A stretch of 64,000 nucleotides of DNA from Prevotella sp. DNF00663 (GCF_001553265.1 NZ_KQ960645.1:51144-115143), one strand, 5' to 3'; counted from the first letter of the stretch, positions 16,155-25,873 are shown. Numbers and translations: made by a program. Notes: generated by a model not told the origin, from the sequence alone.

Positions 16155-18476
16155 TTAGAAGTTGATGGATAGATGAGCCATCCAGTTGAATGGGGCCGAG
16201 GGCGCAAAACCTGCTTTGTTGAGTTTGTCTTTGGTATATGCGATGACCTTTCCGTTACCATCGGCCTTGTAGTTGGGCGCTGCCCATCCGTTATTATCAT
16301 ATTTGGCGCTGAACAGATTGTATAATGTTACACCGATAGTGGCATCTTTCAAGCCCAGTTTTTTGAGTCCAAAGTGGTAAGCCAAGTTCAGATTGGTGTT
16401 GAAATGTCCATCTATCAGCATGCTAACCTTGGTCTCCTCTCCGTTTTTACCATACGAAACATACTCCTTAAAACCTGTATTAGTGAGGTATTGGTCGCTG
16501 ATATACTGGCTCTGAAGACTAGCTGTGAAGCCTTTATAGTCGAACGAGAAGATGTTGTTGAAGATGAGATCGGGCGAGAAACTCAATGGAGTATCACCCA
16601 AATTCAATGGCTTTTCTGTCTTCGAGTCGGTCACTGTCCAGTCTTTTGCACGGTTTTTACTCCATGTAGTGTTGGCATCCCAGCGGAACCAATCGACCGG
16701 TTTCCATGAAGCTTCCAACTCCAATCCCATGCGATAACTATGTCCTGAGTTGTCGTTGCTGGCTTTCATTTCGCCTATTTCGTTCAATTCTCCCGTCAGT
16801 ACAAATTGGTTACGATAGCTCATATAGTAGAAGTTGGCACCTGCCGAGAACTTTTTGCTCTGGTATTTATAGCCCACTTCCAAGTCGTTCAATTGCTCTG
16901 CTTTCAAACGAGTGCCTATGTTATCCTCATAGTCGTTGCGAGTTGGCTCTTTATGTGCGATGGCATACGATGCATACACCTTGTGATTGGCTGTAATATC
17001 GTAGTTCAATCCGAATTTGGGATTGAAGAAATCATAGTTGTCTTTCATACCATAAACCACTTGTTTCGTTCCATCCCACTTGTCGGTAGGCCCATTTAGC
17101 TTATAACTTATGTGGCGATACTGTAGATCGATGAATGCACTCAGTCCCTTGTAGAACTCCCAATTTACCTTACCATATACGTTTCCGTCAACCTTTTCCG
17201 ATGAGTTGCGATAATATTCCGTATCGGGGGAGAGTGCAGGCGAAACGATATACTGATTTGTCTCCTTGTCATTTGCGTCCTTTACTACGTAATATGGACT
17301 TCCTGCCCATTTCACCCGGCCGAAGTGATCGCCCTCGTATTTGTTCCAACCACCGCCTATTGTAGCCGTTAATCCGCTCAGATTGTTATAGTTCAGGCTC
17401 GCAATAGCTCCGTAGAAATCATTATCCATCTTCTTTTGGCGTACTAAATCGCCCAGCATGTTCCAATCTTCAGTCAAGTGGAATTGTGCCCACGAGCGCT
17501 TGCTTTTATACTCTTCGTAATAGCCTTGGCCTTTGGTATAATGTAAAGCTGCGTTGAGGTTCCAGTTACGATTGATAACTTGGTTCCATATTAACTGATA
17601 GTGTTGTTGGTGATAGTTGTCGGTCTGTCCGTCATAATAATGTACATTGCCGTCACGATCGCAGTATTCGCCACACGAATTATATCTACGTCCATACAGA
17701 CTTTGCTCGTATTTCGACGCATAATTCCAAGCATGATAGGTCTGTTCCATACCGTTGAAGGTGATAAACTTCACCATCGTGTTGTCGCCGAAGTATCCTG
17801 CCTGTACGAAATAAGAATTTAGTTTGGTGAAAGCACGGTCCAAATAACCCTTACTACCGATGTTCGACAGTCTACCTTGGATTCCCCAGTGGCCACCCAG
17901 CAGTCCGGTTCCGAAGCGCAATGTCTCCTTATGCGAATAGTACGATCCACCCGAAAGATCCAATCCGATATAGGGTTTCAGTCCGATATTCTCTGTTTGC
18001 ATATTCAGCGTGGCTCCGAAGGCTCCCGAACCATTAGTTGATGTACCCACACCGCGCTGTATCTGCATGCTCTGAACGCTCGAAGCAAAGTCGCCCATGT
18101 TCACCCAGAACACTTGAGCACTCTCTGCGTCGTTCATAGGGATGCCGTTTGAAGTGATGTTAATACGCGAAGGGTCGGTACCACGTACACGCAACGACGT
18201 GTAACCGATACCGTTTCCGGCATCTGAAGTCATGGTGACCGATGGGGTGAGTGATAACAGGAAAGGCACGTCTTGGCCGAAGTTTACGGCTTTGATTTGC
18301 TTTTGATTGAGGTCGTGATAAGCCACCGGCGTCTTTTTGTTGGCGCGTGTAGATGTCACTTGTACGTCTTGTAGCTCGTAAGTACGCAACGTATCAATCT
18401 TTTCTTGTTTGGGATTAATTGCATGAACTGTTGCTGTGCAGGCGAGCACAGACACGAACAATACACTTTTTTTCAT
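16155..18476 (-). CDS. TonB-dependent outer-membrane receptor, probable thiamine transporter
   Basis: A 773-residue TonB-dependent receptor. The chosen ATG at 18476 begins a good signal peptide (MKKSVLFVSVLACTATVHA). An upstream in-frame ATG at 18512 would add 12 residues and lies closer to the riboswitch. The plug domain (about 35-165) contains DVQVTSTRANKKTPVAYHDL and GYTSLRVRGTDPSRINI. The remainder is a 22-strand-type barrel ending in the aromatic APFNWMAHLSINF. It lacks STN and SusC-type domains, so it belongs to the classical vitamin/siderophore receptor branch. A TPP riboswitch in its leader and downstream thiamine genes indicate that thiamine or a derivative is the cargo. Confidence 0.92.
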   Translation of the reverse strand: MKKSVLFVSVLACTATVHAINPKQEKIDTLRTYELQDVQVTSTRANKKTPVAYHDLNQKQIKAVNFGQDVPFLLSLTPSVTMTSDAGNGIGYTSLRVRGTDPSRINITSNGIPMNDAESAQVFWVNMGDFASSVQSMQIQRGVGTSTNGSGAFGATLNMQTENIGLKPYIGLDLSGGSYYSHKETLRFGTGLLGGHWGIQGRLSNIGSKGYLDRAFTKLNSYFVQAGYFGDNTMVKFITFNGMEQTYHAWNYASKYEQSLYGRRYNSCGEYCDRDGNVHYYDGQTDNYHQQHYQLIWNQVINRNWNLNAALHYTKGQGYYEEYKSKRSWAQFHLTEDWNMLGDLVRQKKMDNDFYGAIASLNYNNLSGLTATIGGGWNKYEGDHFGRVKWAGSPYYVVKDANDKETNQYIVSPALSPDTEYYRNSSEKVDGNVYGKVNWEFYKGLSAFIDLQYRHISYKLNGPTDKWDGTKQVVYGMKDNYDFFNPKFGLNYDITANHKVYASYAIAHKEPTRNDYEDNIGTRLKAEQLNDLEVGYKYQSKKFSAGANFYYMSYRNQFVLTGELNEIGEMKASNDNSGHSYRMGLELEASWKPVDWFRWDANTTWSKNRAKDWTVTDSKTEKPLNLGDTPLSFSPDLIFNNIFSFDYKGFTASLQSQYISDQYLTNTGFKEYVSYGKNGEETKVSMLIDGHFNTNLNLAYHFGLKKLGLKDATIGVTLYNLFSAKYDNNGWAAPNYKADGNGKVIAYTKDKLNKAGFAPSAPFNWMAHLSINF

Positions 18477-18523
18477 GAAAACATTAAAATAAAAATACAC
18501 AAAAAGGGGCACTTTTCATGTCC

Positions 18524-18604
18524 TTATCCCTACGCCGGCATTGCCCGGATCAGGTCAGAGGGTCTATTCTCAGCCACGAAATGTCGTGGCACCCCTTAGC
18601 CTAC
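18524..18604 (-). promoter_or_regulatory. TPP riboswitch (THI element)
   Basis: The minus strand from 18604 to 18524 contains AAGGGGTGCC near the 5' end, the near-invariant core CTGAGA (in GGCTGAGAATAGACCC) and ACCTGATCCGGGCAATGCCGGCGTAGGGA. These match the thiamine pyrophosphate aptamer. A downstream CCCCTT (minus strand, near 18507) could pair with the AAGGGG of P1, suggesting the expression switch. It leads the receptor-permease-kinase operon and should shut it off when TPP is high. Confidence 0.95.
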
Positions 18605-18620
18605 AGTCTGTAAACCGCTG

Positions 18621-18628
18621 CAAAGGTA
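18621..18628 (-). promoter_or_regulatory. -7 promoter element (TACCTTTG) of thiamine operon
   Basis: The minus strand reads TACCTTTG, matching TAnnTTTG, just upstream of the riboswitch. The expected start is near 18614. Confidence 0.6.
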
Positions 18629-18676
18629 TTGCTTTTTCAGTGAAATCCGTGCTGTTGGAGCAAAAAAAGATGGAAA

Positions 18677-18919
18677 CTATGATTTTTTCACTAAATCTGT
18701 AAAATCAGACCAACTTTCTACTTTAAATCCTCTAATATCTCGAACAGATTTCTTAAACCAGTCTTGATAGCCAAAGAATATATTCCCATCTGCGGTCTGT
18801 GCAGAAATAACAATTCCTGCATATGGATTGTTTTCTACCTTGATAACTTCTCCTTCTATCCAGTCGGCAAGATGGGTTAGATCGGGTGAAACCAATACTT
18901 TGTCTCCAATTTCCATCAT
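18677..18919 (-). CDS. Small hypothetical protein (80 aa)
   Basis: An 80-residue acidic protein with no signal peptide or membrane segment. The first half ([27 protein letters not shown]) reads like a small SH3/KOW-like beta barrel, and the end ([11 protein letters not shown]) like a helix. I do not recognise the family. A minus-strand -7 element TATTTTTG (18946-18939) lies just upstream, which supports real expression with a very short leader. The ATG at 18916 is an equally possible start. It stands alone upstream of the thiamine operon. Confidence 0.6.
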   Translation of the reverse strand: MMEIGDKVLVSPDLTHLADWIEGEVIKVENNPYAGIVISAQTADGNIFFGYQDWFKKSVRDIRGFKVESWSDFTDLVKKS

Positions 18920-18938
18920 ATAATTTTTCTTTTTTACA

Positions 18939-18946
18939 AAAATACA
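18939..18946 (-). promoter_or_regulatory. -7 promoter element (TATTTTTG) of the 80-aa protein gene
   Basis: The minus strand matches TAnnTTTG about 20 bp before the start codon. No -33 TTTG is visible. Confidence 0.45.
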
Positions 18947-19080
18947 GAATTAAAAATGTATCTATCAAGAGAATCATAATATTTCAACCATCGCTTATTC
19001 TTCTTGATTCGCTTCATAGTAATACTCTCTTTTACCCACAATTCAATAACTCATCAACTTGAAGACTTATAAACTTAAAT

Positions 19081-19147
19081 TGCTGCAACGGTTTCGCAGG
19101 TTTGTTGCATGGCTTGTTCAGCATCGCTGCAAAGGCGAGGCGGCAAA
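19081..19147. repeat. Copy B of dispersed GCAGC-rich intergenic repeat
   Basis: It contains TTGCTGCAACGG, TTCGCAGG, TTCAGCATCGCTGC and GGCGGC units. The ~35 bp before it (ACTTGAAGACTTATAAACTTAAATTGCTGCA) closely resemble the sequence before copy F near 61155-61193, so the homologous unit is longer than the GCAGC core. Confidence 0.6.
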
Positions 19148-19153
19148 AGTGAA

Positions 19154-19182
19154 GAGCCTCTGCACCAAAGTGACAGAGGCTC
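19154..19182. terminator. Hairpin with 9-bp perfect arms
   Basis: Arms GAGCCTCTG and CAGAGGCTC are separated by 11 nt. There is no T tract on the plus strand. On the minus strand it is followed by TTCACTTTT, so if it is a terminator it acts leftward. Confidence 0.4.
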
Positions 19183-19697
19183 AGACTTGAGTTTAATTTA
19201 TTCTTCTAGGATTCTAAGACAGGCGCCCTTGTGTCTTCATTGAAATCGATTTGTATTGATAGTCGACTACGATGAGCAGTATTGGGCGAGTGGTGTACGA
19301 CTGCACCCTGTCTATCTTCTTAGTGTAACTGAAAGTTAGAGTGTTATTCTTGCATATTTCATTCCATGTTTGTTAGTTTCTATATAAATGTGTAAATTAG
19401 CCTTTTCTTGCATTGATGGTCAAGTTTTTTGTTGGATAATCTTCTATTTAAATACGGATGTGAGGCTCTTTTTCGAGATAAGTTTTCAGTAAAAGAAAAA
19501 ATAAATTCATATTTTTAGTTATAAAATGAGGTTAGCTGTGTCTAATCTTAATATAATGACGAGACACGACGTGAGCAAAAGTGTTCCGCCGGCTACCAAG
19601 AAAACACGAACCATCTAGATGTGATGAGATGAAAGCAGCATTGTCATGAATACCATCATAAATATACTAACCTATGTAATAATTTAACCTAAAGCTT

Positions 19698-22600
19698 ATG
19701 TGTGGATTAATAAAATCGAGAATGTTTGCCTATGTTTTGGCTGCACTGTTAATGGGGAATCCCCTCCAAATAGTAGCACAACAACAGAAGGTATCGCTCA
19801 AACTCAACCAAGTGAGTTTGAAGAAGGCATTAAGCGAAATTGAAAAACGAACTCAGTACAAGTTTAGCTATCGCGATGTGACGCTAGATGGCTGTGCCCC
19901 CGTGAGTCTTCAGAAGCAGAATGTCACTGTAGAGGCTGTGTTAAAAGAAATCCTTGAGGAACGTGGATTGGAATACAGATGGGTTCAACCCTCAACTATT
20001 ATCATCTCGCCTAAGGTAGATGCGAAGTCTCGCAACAAGAAAGCAAGTAAGGCTAGTGGTATGGTGACCGACGCACAGGGTGAACCTGTTATTGGCGCCA
20101 TAGTACAGGTGGTGGGCAAGAATCGCAGGGCATCTACCAATTTAGATGGGAAGTTTGTCCTCGATACAGAAGAAGGAGATGTGTTGGAAGTCAGTTATGT
20201 GGGTTTCCAAACGGTTCGTGTGCGCCCGAAAGATAATCTAAGCGTGGTCATGCAAGAGAATATGGAGTCGCTCGACGAGGTTGTGGTCGTAGGTTATGGC
20301 ACTCAACGTAAGCGCGATCTTACCGGTTCTATCGCCATGTTGAAAGCCGATGACATGAAATTCGACGGAATTTCGTCGGTAGGGCAGGCACTTGGTGGTA
20401 AGGCTGCCGGCCTTTATGTACGTCAGAACAGTGCTCAACCCGGTGGAGGTATCGACATTCTTATACGTGGCGCGGGCAGTGTCAACGCCGGCAACGACCC
20501 TTTGTATATTGTTGATGGTTTTCCTATTGCAAAACTTGACCAGCCGGATGGTGGTGATAAAAAGATGAGTCCGGGAACACAAAGCATACTCAACTTCCTA
20601 AATCCGAATGACATTGAGTCGATAGAAGTATTGAAAGACGCCTCCGCCACTTCCATCTATGGTGCACGTGCGGCCAACGGTGTAGTTCTCATCACGACCA
20701 AGCGTGGTAAGACCGGTAGTGCTAAAGTGTCTTATTCGTATGACTTTTCTTATCAGAAATATTCCGATATCTATAATCTGCTGTCGTTGAAAGAGTGGAT
20801 GCAGGTGCGTAACGATATGGCCTTAGAAAACTATATGTGGAACAACCGAGTAGCTCCATACGGCACAAAGACAATGAAAGAGGTAGCTGCTAATCCCTAT
20901 AACGGGATACAATTGAGTTATCCTTATACCGATGCGCAGATTGCGGCAGCCGGAGAGGGTACCGACTGGCTCGGACTGATTACGCGTAACGGCCGTATCA
21001 ATGAGCACAACGTCAACCTGCAGGGCGGTAGTGACAAAACACAGTATATGCTGTCGTTCAACTACTTCGACCAAAAAGGTATCGTGAAGAACTCCGGTTT
21101 GACTCGATACACGCTGAAAACCAACATCGACCAGAGCTTTCTCAAGATATTCAAAGCTGGTTTGAACCTGACGATGACACGTATCAATAATGATAATACA
21201 CAATTGGGGGCTGCACGTTATGAGAACTCCGGTATTATCCGCTCGGCCATTCAGATGAGTCCGGAGGTGAAAGCCTACGATGTCGAAACGGGTACTTATC
21301 CTGTCAATCCCCTGTTGGCCAAACAGCCTAACCCGTACTCGTTGCTGACGAATACCGACCAAGGACGCACTAATCGATTAATCGGTAACGTCTATATAGA
21401 GGCTCGTCCGTTAGAAGATTTGCTGTTGCGTGGTGCCTTGGGTATAGATCATGCGCAGATAGATCGTAAGACTTACCAACCTCGCACAACCGTAAATGGT
21501 AATGCCAACGGTGGAGTAGCCTATATTTATAATACAAACAACGATCAGTATCTGGCAGAAGCTACGGCCACTTATCACAAGACTTTGGCCGATATCCACA
21601 ATGTTAATTTCATGGTGGGTGCCTCCTACGAAGAATTTAACAATGATATATCCGAGTTGGGAAACAACAACTTCCTGACTGACGCTTTTCTTTATAACAA
21701 TATTGACGCCGGAACGGGAACCAAGATAACCAAGTCCAACGCTACGAAAAACAAGATGGAATCTTATTTTATGCGTGCTTCCTACGTACTCATGGATCGC
21801 TATCTCTTTACGGGAACCATGCGTGCCGATGGTGCCAGCGTGTTTGCCAAGAACAATAAGTGGGGCTATTTCCCCTCTGTTGCTTTAGGTTGGCTTATCA
21901 ATGAAGAAAGTTTCTTGAAGCAGACAAAATGGCTTTCGAATCTAAAACTGCGTCTCAGTTGGGGACAGACGGGTAATGCCGACATCGGAACCAGTGCCTT
22001 TGCAAGTTTCGCAGCCGAGAATTCCTATGTCAACGGTGACCATAAGACCGTTATCGGTGTAAAGAAAGGTAAGTTTGATAATCCCGACTTGAAGTGGGAA
22101 ACCACCGAGGAATGGAACTTAGGTCTTGACTTTGGTTTCTTAAAGGGACGTATCAGTGGTTCGATAGATATTTACCAACGCACTATTTCCGACTTGCTCA
22201 ACTATCGTCTGCTCAACTCTTACCAAGAACTTCCCAAGGTAATGTCGAATATCGGTAAAACACAGGGACGAGGAATCGAAGTAATGCTTAATACTCGTAA
22301 TATTGAAACGAAAGACTTTGGTTGGACTACCAACTTTACATTTACCATGTATCGCGATAAATGGAAGGAGCGTACACCCGATTGGAAGCCTGCTGTCTAT
22401 GAGCGGGCCAATGATCCTATTCGTCCCATCTACGCACGTAGAGCCGACCATATCTTACAAATAGGCGAAAAAGCTCCTGCTGCTCAGCCCGATTTGCTGC
22501 CGGGTCAGGTTGTCATCAAAGACCTTGACGGTTATAAGCGCGATGCTTCGGGCAATCCAATGACCGATGAAAACGGGCACTTTATACTTACCGGAGCTCC

Positions 22601-23141
22601 CGATGGCAAGATAGATGATGCCGATACCAAACTTATTGGTTCAAGAGACCCTGGATGGTTGGCTGGTCTCAACAATGTATTCCGCTACAAAGACTTTGAA
22701 TTTTCGTTCATGTTCAATGGTATGTTCGATCGAAAGATAGAAGATCCCACGATGGCCTTTTACGGTATTAACAGCTATGGTGTGGCAGGCTCAGGAATAA
22801 ATGGTTTGAAAACCAATCTTGAACGCTGGACACCGACCAATCCTTCTTCCCGATATCCAAGCGCATTCTACAACATGGGACGTGGCAAATACTATACGAG
22901 TGGTGACTTTTTCTATCAGAACGCATGGTTCATCCGTCTGCAAAACGTGTCGTTGAGCTACAATTTGCCTAAGAAATTGTTGAGTAAGGTTGGATTTATC
23001 AATAGTCTACGCGTGCATCTTTCGGCCAATAACCTTTTTGTGATTACGCCTTATGATGGGCTTGATCCAGAGACTGATGCCTATGAGGCTGCCTATCCCA
23101 ACGCCAAGACCTATAGCTTTGGCGTGAACATCACATTTTAA
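19698..23141 (+). CDS. SusC/RagA-family TonB-dependent receptor with STN domain
   Basis: A complete 1147-residue SusC-type receptor for importing glycan fragments with a SusD partner. It has a signal peptide (about 1-29) and an STN domain (about 34-105; LKLNQVSLKKALSEIEKRTQYKFSYRD). CarboxypepD_reg-like domain: VTDAQGEPVIGAIVQVVGKN, about 123-200. TonB box and plug follow: DEVVVVGYGTQRKRDLTGSI, then ESIEVLKDASATSIYGARAANGVVLI. A long barrel ends in the typical AYPNAKTYSFGVNITF. The STN domain implies control through an ECF sigma/FecR pair; the candidate pair lies downstream at 30555-32175. susD follows 20 bp later. Confidence 0.96.
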   Translation: MCGLIKSRMFAYVLAALLMGNPLQIVAQQQKVSLKLNQVSLKKALSEIEKRTQYKFSYRDVTLDGCAPVSLQKQNVTVEAVLKEILEERGLEYRWVQPSTIIISPKVDAKSRNKKASKASGMVTDAQGEPVIGAIVQVVGKNRRASTNLDGKFVLDTEEGDVLEVSYVGFQTVRVRPKDNLSVVMQENMESLDEVVVVGYGTQRKRDLTGSIAMLKADDMKFDGISSVGQALGGKAAGLYVRQNSAQPGGGIDILIRGAGSVNAGNDPLYIVDGFPIAKLDQPDGGDKKMSPGTQSILNFLNPNDIESIEVLKDASATSIYGARAANGVVLITTKRGKTGSAKVSYSYDFSYQKYSDIYNLLSLKEWMQVRNDMALENYMWNNRVAPYGTKTMKEVAANPYNGIQLSYPYTDAQIAAAGEGTDWLGLITRNGRINEHNVNLQGGSDKTQYMLSFNYFDQKGIVKNSGLTRYTLKTNIDQSFLKIFKAGLNLTMTRINNDNTQLGAARYENSGIIRSAIQMSPEVKAYDVETGTYPVNPLLAKQPNPYSLLTNTDQGRTNRLIGNVYIEARPLEDLLLRGALGIDHAQIDRKTYQPRTTVNGNANGGVAYIYNTNNDQYLAEATATYHKTLADIHNVNFMVGASYEEFNNDISELGNNNFLTDAFLYNNIDAGTGTKITKSNATKNKMESYFMRASYVLMDRYLFTGTMRADGASVFAKNNKWGYFPSVALGWLINEESFLKQTKWLSNLKLRLSWGQTGNADIGTSAFASFAAENSYVNGDHKTVIGVKKGKFDNPDLKWETTEEWNLGLDFGFLKGRISGSIDIYQRTISDLLNYRLLNSYQELPKVMSNIGKTQGRGIEVMLNTRNIETKDFGWTTNFTFTMYRDKWKERTPDWKPAVYERANDPIRPIYARRADHILQIGEKAPAAQPDLLPGQVVIKDLDGYKRDASGNPMTDENGHFILTGAPDGKIDDADTKLIGSRDPGWLAGLNNVFRYKDFEFSFMFNGMFDRKIEDPTMAFYGINSYGVAGSGINGLKTNLERWTPTNPSSRYPSAFYNMGRGKYYTSGDFFYQNAWFIRLQNVSLSYNLPKKLLSKVGFINSLRVHLSANNLFVITPYDGLDPETDAYEAAYPNAKTYSFGVNITF

Positions 23142-23161
23142 TATTTCAACAGCATTATATT

Positions 23162-24733
23162 ATGAAACCTTTCAAACAATTCAAATATGTATCCTGTATG
23201 GTGGCTTTAAGTTTGGCTACCACCATGTTTACAGGATGTGCCGACCTGAATCCGGTGGATTATTCCGAGATGAATAGCGAACTATTTCCCAAGGTTGAGA
23301 GCGATTATACCACACTTGTGAACGAATGCTATCGCTCTATTCGCTCCAGTTGGTTCGATGGCTTGTTCGCCACAGACGACCGAGGATGTGTCGCCCTTAA
23401 TGACGCGACTACCGAAATACTGACTGCCCGTAGTCATATTTTTAAGAAACAACACGATCTGGACTGGAATTCTACCGACGATTACTTGGTCGGATTCTAT
23501 TATACGGAGAAGGATCCATCGGGTGGTGGCTTTCGTGATGGCTTTGCCAATGATATTAGTCGTTGCACGTCGGATTTAGCTTATATCGAAAATGCTACTT
23601 CTTTGAATGAGGCACAAAAGAAAAAGATGACAGCCGAAGTGCGGTGTGCCCGTGCTTTTATCTCTTATACGCTTTATGATATGTTTGGCCCCTTGATCAT
23701 TGCGCCACAGAAACTATTGGAAACTCCACGTGAAAATGAGCCTTTGCCACGCATGTCTCGTGAAGAAATGGTGAAATTCATAGAGGCGGACTTGCTTTAT
23801 GCGGCTGAAAACCTGCCGTCTCCCAATGCGGTTGAATATGGTAGGTTCAGCACCGGACTGGCCAAGATGCTGCTTATTCGTCTGTATTTGCATGAGACAA
23901 AGGACGACAAGAGTTATTATGCAAAGGTGGAAACGTTAGCCCGTGAACTGATGCAACCTTCCTTTGGTTATCAGTTGCAGCCGACTTATACACGGATGTT
24001 TGAGGTTGGCGGACAGGGAAAAACTAATAAGGAAATCATCTTTGCCTTGCCCGTTAATACCGAAATGGTAAGCTGGAATGACTGGCACATGTTTGTATTG
24101 CCGTCTGATTTTGGAAGCAATGGCATGAAAGGCGGCTACCATAGTTTGACGAGTACTTGGCATTTCTACGACGGTTTTGAAGCAAACGACGTGCGCCGCA
24201 CCTATCTTTTGGCCGAATACACGAGCAACAAGACCGGAAAACTCGTAAAGCGAGGCGATTATCCTAATCTTGACCTCGGCCCCATCCCCATGAAATATGG
24301 CTACGATACCGACCTGTTTGGTAACAGCGGACGTAGCAAGATAGACCCCATTCTCTATCGTTATGCCGATGTTTATCTGTCCTTGGCAGAGGCTTTGTAT
24401 CGCAAGCCTGGAGCTTCGGCTGTCGATAAGCAGGAGGCTTTGAAGTATATCAACGTTATTCGTGAGCGGGCGGGTATAGCAAGTATAGATTATTCGGCCA
24501 TTGACACGGATGAAAAGTTTGTCGAAGTGTTGCTCAAGGAGCGTTGTCATGAGTTCTGGTGCGAGAACGGACAGTATCGTGCCGACCTTATTCGACTGGA
24601 TAAATTCATAGAATATGCCAAGACCATCAACGGTTCTCCTTATGCCGAAAAGGCGAAGGAAGTTTATCCTTTACCCAAGAGCGTTATCCTAGATGGTAAA
24701 GGCGTGGTCATTCAGAACGCAGGTTACGATTAA
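23162..24733 (+). CDS. SusD/RagB-family glycan-binding surface lipoprotein
   Basis: A 523-residue lipoprotein that caps the SusC barrel and captures glycan at the cell surface. The N-terminal lipobox is at about 22-26 (MFTGC), giving lipidation at Cys26. The SusD TPR-like helical core is visible in EVRCARAFISYTLYDMFGPL (about 160-180), RYADVYLSLAEALYR and the RagB C-terminal ERCHEFWCENGQYRADLIRL (about 455-475). It forms a pair with the SusC gene 20 bp upstream. The hairpin just after its stop (24747-24775) may separate its expression from the enzyme genes. Confidence 0.95.
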   Translation: MKPFKQFKYVSCMVALSLATTMFTGCADLNPVDYSEMNSELFPKVESDYTTLVNECYRSIRSSWFDGLFATDDRGCVALNDATTEILTARSHIFKKQHDLDWNSTDDYLVGFYYTEKDPSGGGFRDGFANDISRCTSDLAYIENATSLNEAQKKKMTAEVRCARAFISYTLYDMFGPLIIAPQKLLETPRENEPLPRMSREEMVKFIEADLLYAAENLPSPNAVEYGRFSTGLAKMLLIRLYLHETKDDKSYYAKVETLARELMQPSFGYQLQPTYTRMFEVGGQGKTNKEIIFALPVNTEMVSWNDWHMFVLPSDFGSNGMKGGYHSLTSTWHFYDGFEANDVRRTYLLAEYTSNKTGKLVKRGDYPNLDLGPIPMKYGYDTDLFGNSGRSKIDPILYRYADVYLSLAEALYRKPGASAVDKQEALKYINVIRERAGIASIDYSAIDTDEKFVEVLLKERCHEFWCENGQYRADLIRLDKFIEYAKTINGSPYAEKAKEVYPLPKSVILDGKGVVIQNAGYD

Positions 24734-24746
24734 AAAATACACAAAC

Positions 24747-24775
24747 GATGGATTACCACACGCTGGTAATCCATC
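24747..24775 (+). promoter_or_regulatory. Intercistronic hairpin between susD and the enzyme genes
   Basis: Perfect 12-bp arms GATGGATTACCA (24747-24758) and TGGTAATCCATC (24764-24775) enclose a 5-nt loop with no T tract after. Such stems can attenuate or protect the 3' end of susCD transcripts, lowering enzyme expression relative to the transporter; that role here is inference. Confidence 0.55.
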
Positions 24776-24838
24776 AAAAGATAAGGTATATCGACTTTAA
24801 TTTTACCGAACAACGGCAATATTATAGAATAAATATTT

Positions 24839-25873
24839 ATGGATCGACGTAGTTTTTTGAAGCGTGCGACAGCATTTGGCATGGCTGCAACCTTGCCCAA
24901 GGTGCTGTTGGGTACTTCTCTGGTAGAGCAAGTTGCGGAGTCCCAGTCTTCAGGAGAGAAGTTTTGGGCTTGTCTGATGCATCTTTCCTTTAATTTTGCA
25001 GGCCAAATAAAACTGTATGGAGGACTACGAACAGAATTTGAACCCGATATGGCTGTGTGGAACGCGGCCATCGAACGCATGGCTAAAAACCATGTAAACA
25101 TGCTTTTTATCAATCTGGATGATTCGTTGGCTTGGCACAGTCATCCCGAGATTTCCTTGGCTCATTCGTGGACACACGAACAGTTGCGGGCACAGTTGAT
25201 CAAGATTAGGAAGGCAGGAATAGAGCCTATTCCGATGTTTAACTTTTCTACGACACATGATGCGTGGCTGGGTAAGTATTCAAAAATGGTGTCATCGGCC
25301 AAGTATTATGAAGTTTGCGCCGACTTGATAGCCGAAGCCATCGCGCTCTTCGATACGCCTCGCTTTATTCATTTCGGCATGGACGAAGAACGAATCGACT
25401 ACCAACTGTCCGATTATATAGTGATACGGCAGCAGGAAACATGGTGGGCCGACTTGTATTTCTACATCGGCGAAGCTATGAAACGGGGCGTTCGCCCTTG
25501 CGTATGGGCTGATTACGTGTGGCACCATCCGGATGATTTCTTCAAGATGATGCCCAAGTCGGTGGTACAATGTAATTGGTGGTACACCGAGAAGTTCTCT
25601 ATCAACGATGTGGCTATCCGTTCTTATCTTGATTTGGCCCGTGAAGGCTATGACGTAATGGCCACCGGTAGTTTTGATCAAGAGAACCCCAAGAGCATTG
25701 GAAATACGGTGAAGTTCTGTAGCGAGCATATTGACGGCAATCATCTGTTGGGCTTTATGCAGACATTCTGGAAGCCGACGATAGAAACTTATCGTGCGCC
25801 TATCCTACAAGGGATTGACTTGATAGGAGCCGCACGTTCGGAATATGAAAATAAAAGGAGAGCGAAGGTATGA
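24839..25873 (+). CDS. Predicted exported TIM-barrel-like protein, tandem paralogue 1 (possible glycosidase) with twin-arginine-type signal
   Basis: A 344-residue protein whose N-terminus, DRRSFLKRATAFGMAATLP, has the RRxFLK form of a twin-arginine signal. The mature part is closely related to the next gene. Shared blocks include HLSFN, HPEI, GIEPIP..NFS..HD.W, YSKMVS, FGMDEE, W.DY..WHHPD.FF and GSF..ENPKSI. The layout suggests a TIM-barrel hydrolase; HFGMDEE recalls the catalytic HxGGDE of GH20-type hexosaminidases, which is only an analogy. It sits between susD and GH10/GH89 genes, so it most likely acts on the same glycan. Its stop overlaps the next start (ATGA, 25870-25873). I cannot assign a family with certainty. 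Confidence 0.75.
   Translation: MDRRSFLKRATAFGMAATLPKVLLGTSLVEQVAESQSSGEKFWACLMHLSFNFAGQIKLYGGLRTEFEPDMAVWNAAIERMAKNHVNMLFINLDDSLAWHSHPEISLAHSWTHEQLRAQLIKIRKAGIEPIPMFNFSTTHDAWLGKYSKMVSSAKYYEVCADLIAEAIALFDTPRFIHFGMDEERIDYQLSDYIVIRQQETWWADLYFYIGEAMKRGVRPCVWADYVWHHPDDFFKMMPKSVVQCNWWYTEKFSINDVAIRSYLDLAREGYDVMATGSFDQENPKSIGNTVKFCSEHIDGNHLLGFMQTFWKPTIETYRAPILQGIDLIGAARSEYENKRRAKV

Larger units (their letters stand above)
18978..19697. other. 720-bp non-coding region upstream of susC, with repeat and hairpins
   Basis: No gene was found. It holds copy B of the GCAGC-rich repeat (19081-19147) and a perfect hairpin GAGCCTCTG (19154-19162) / CAGAGGCTC (19174-19182). It also has an AAGACA/TGTCTT stem near 19217-19240 and long AT-rich sequence to the susC start. 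No TAnnTTTG element faces susC. The region may be a long regulated leader or decayed sequence. Confidence 0.5.
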
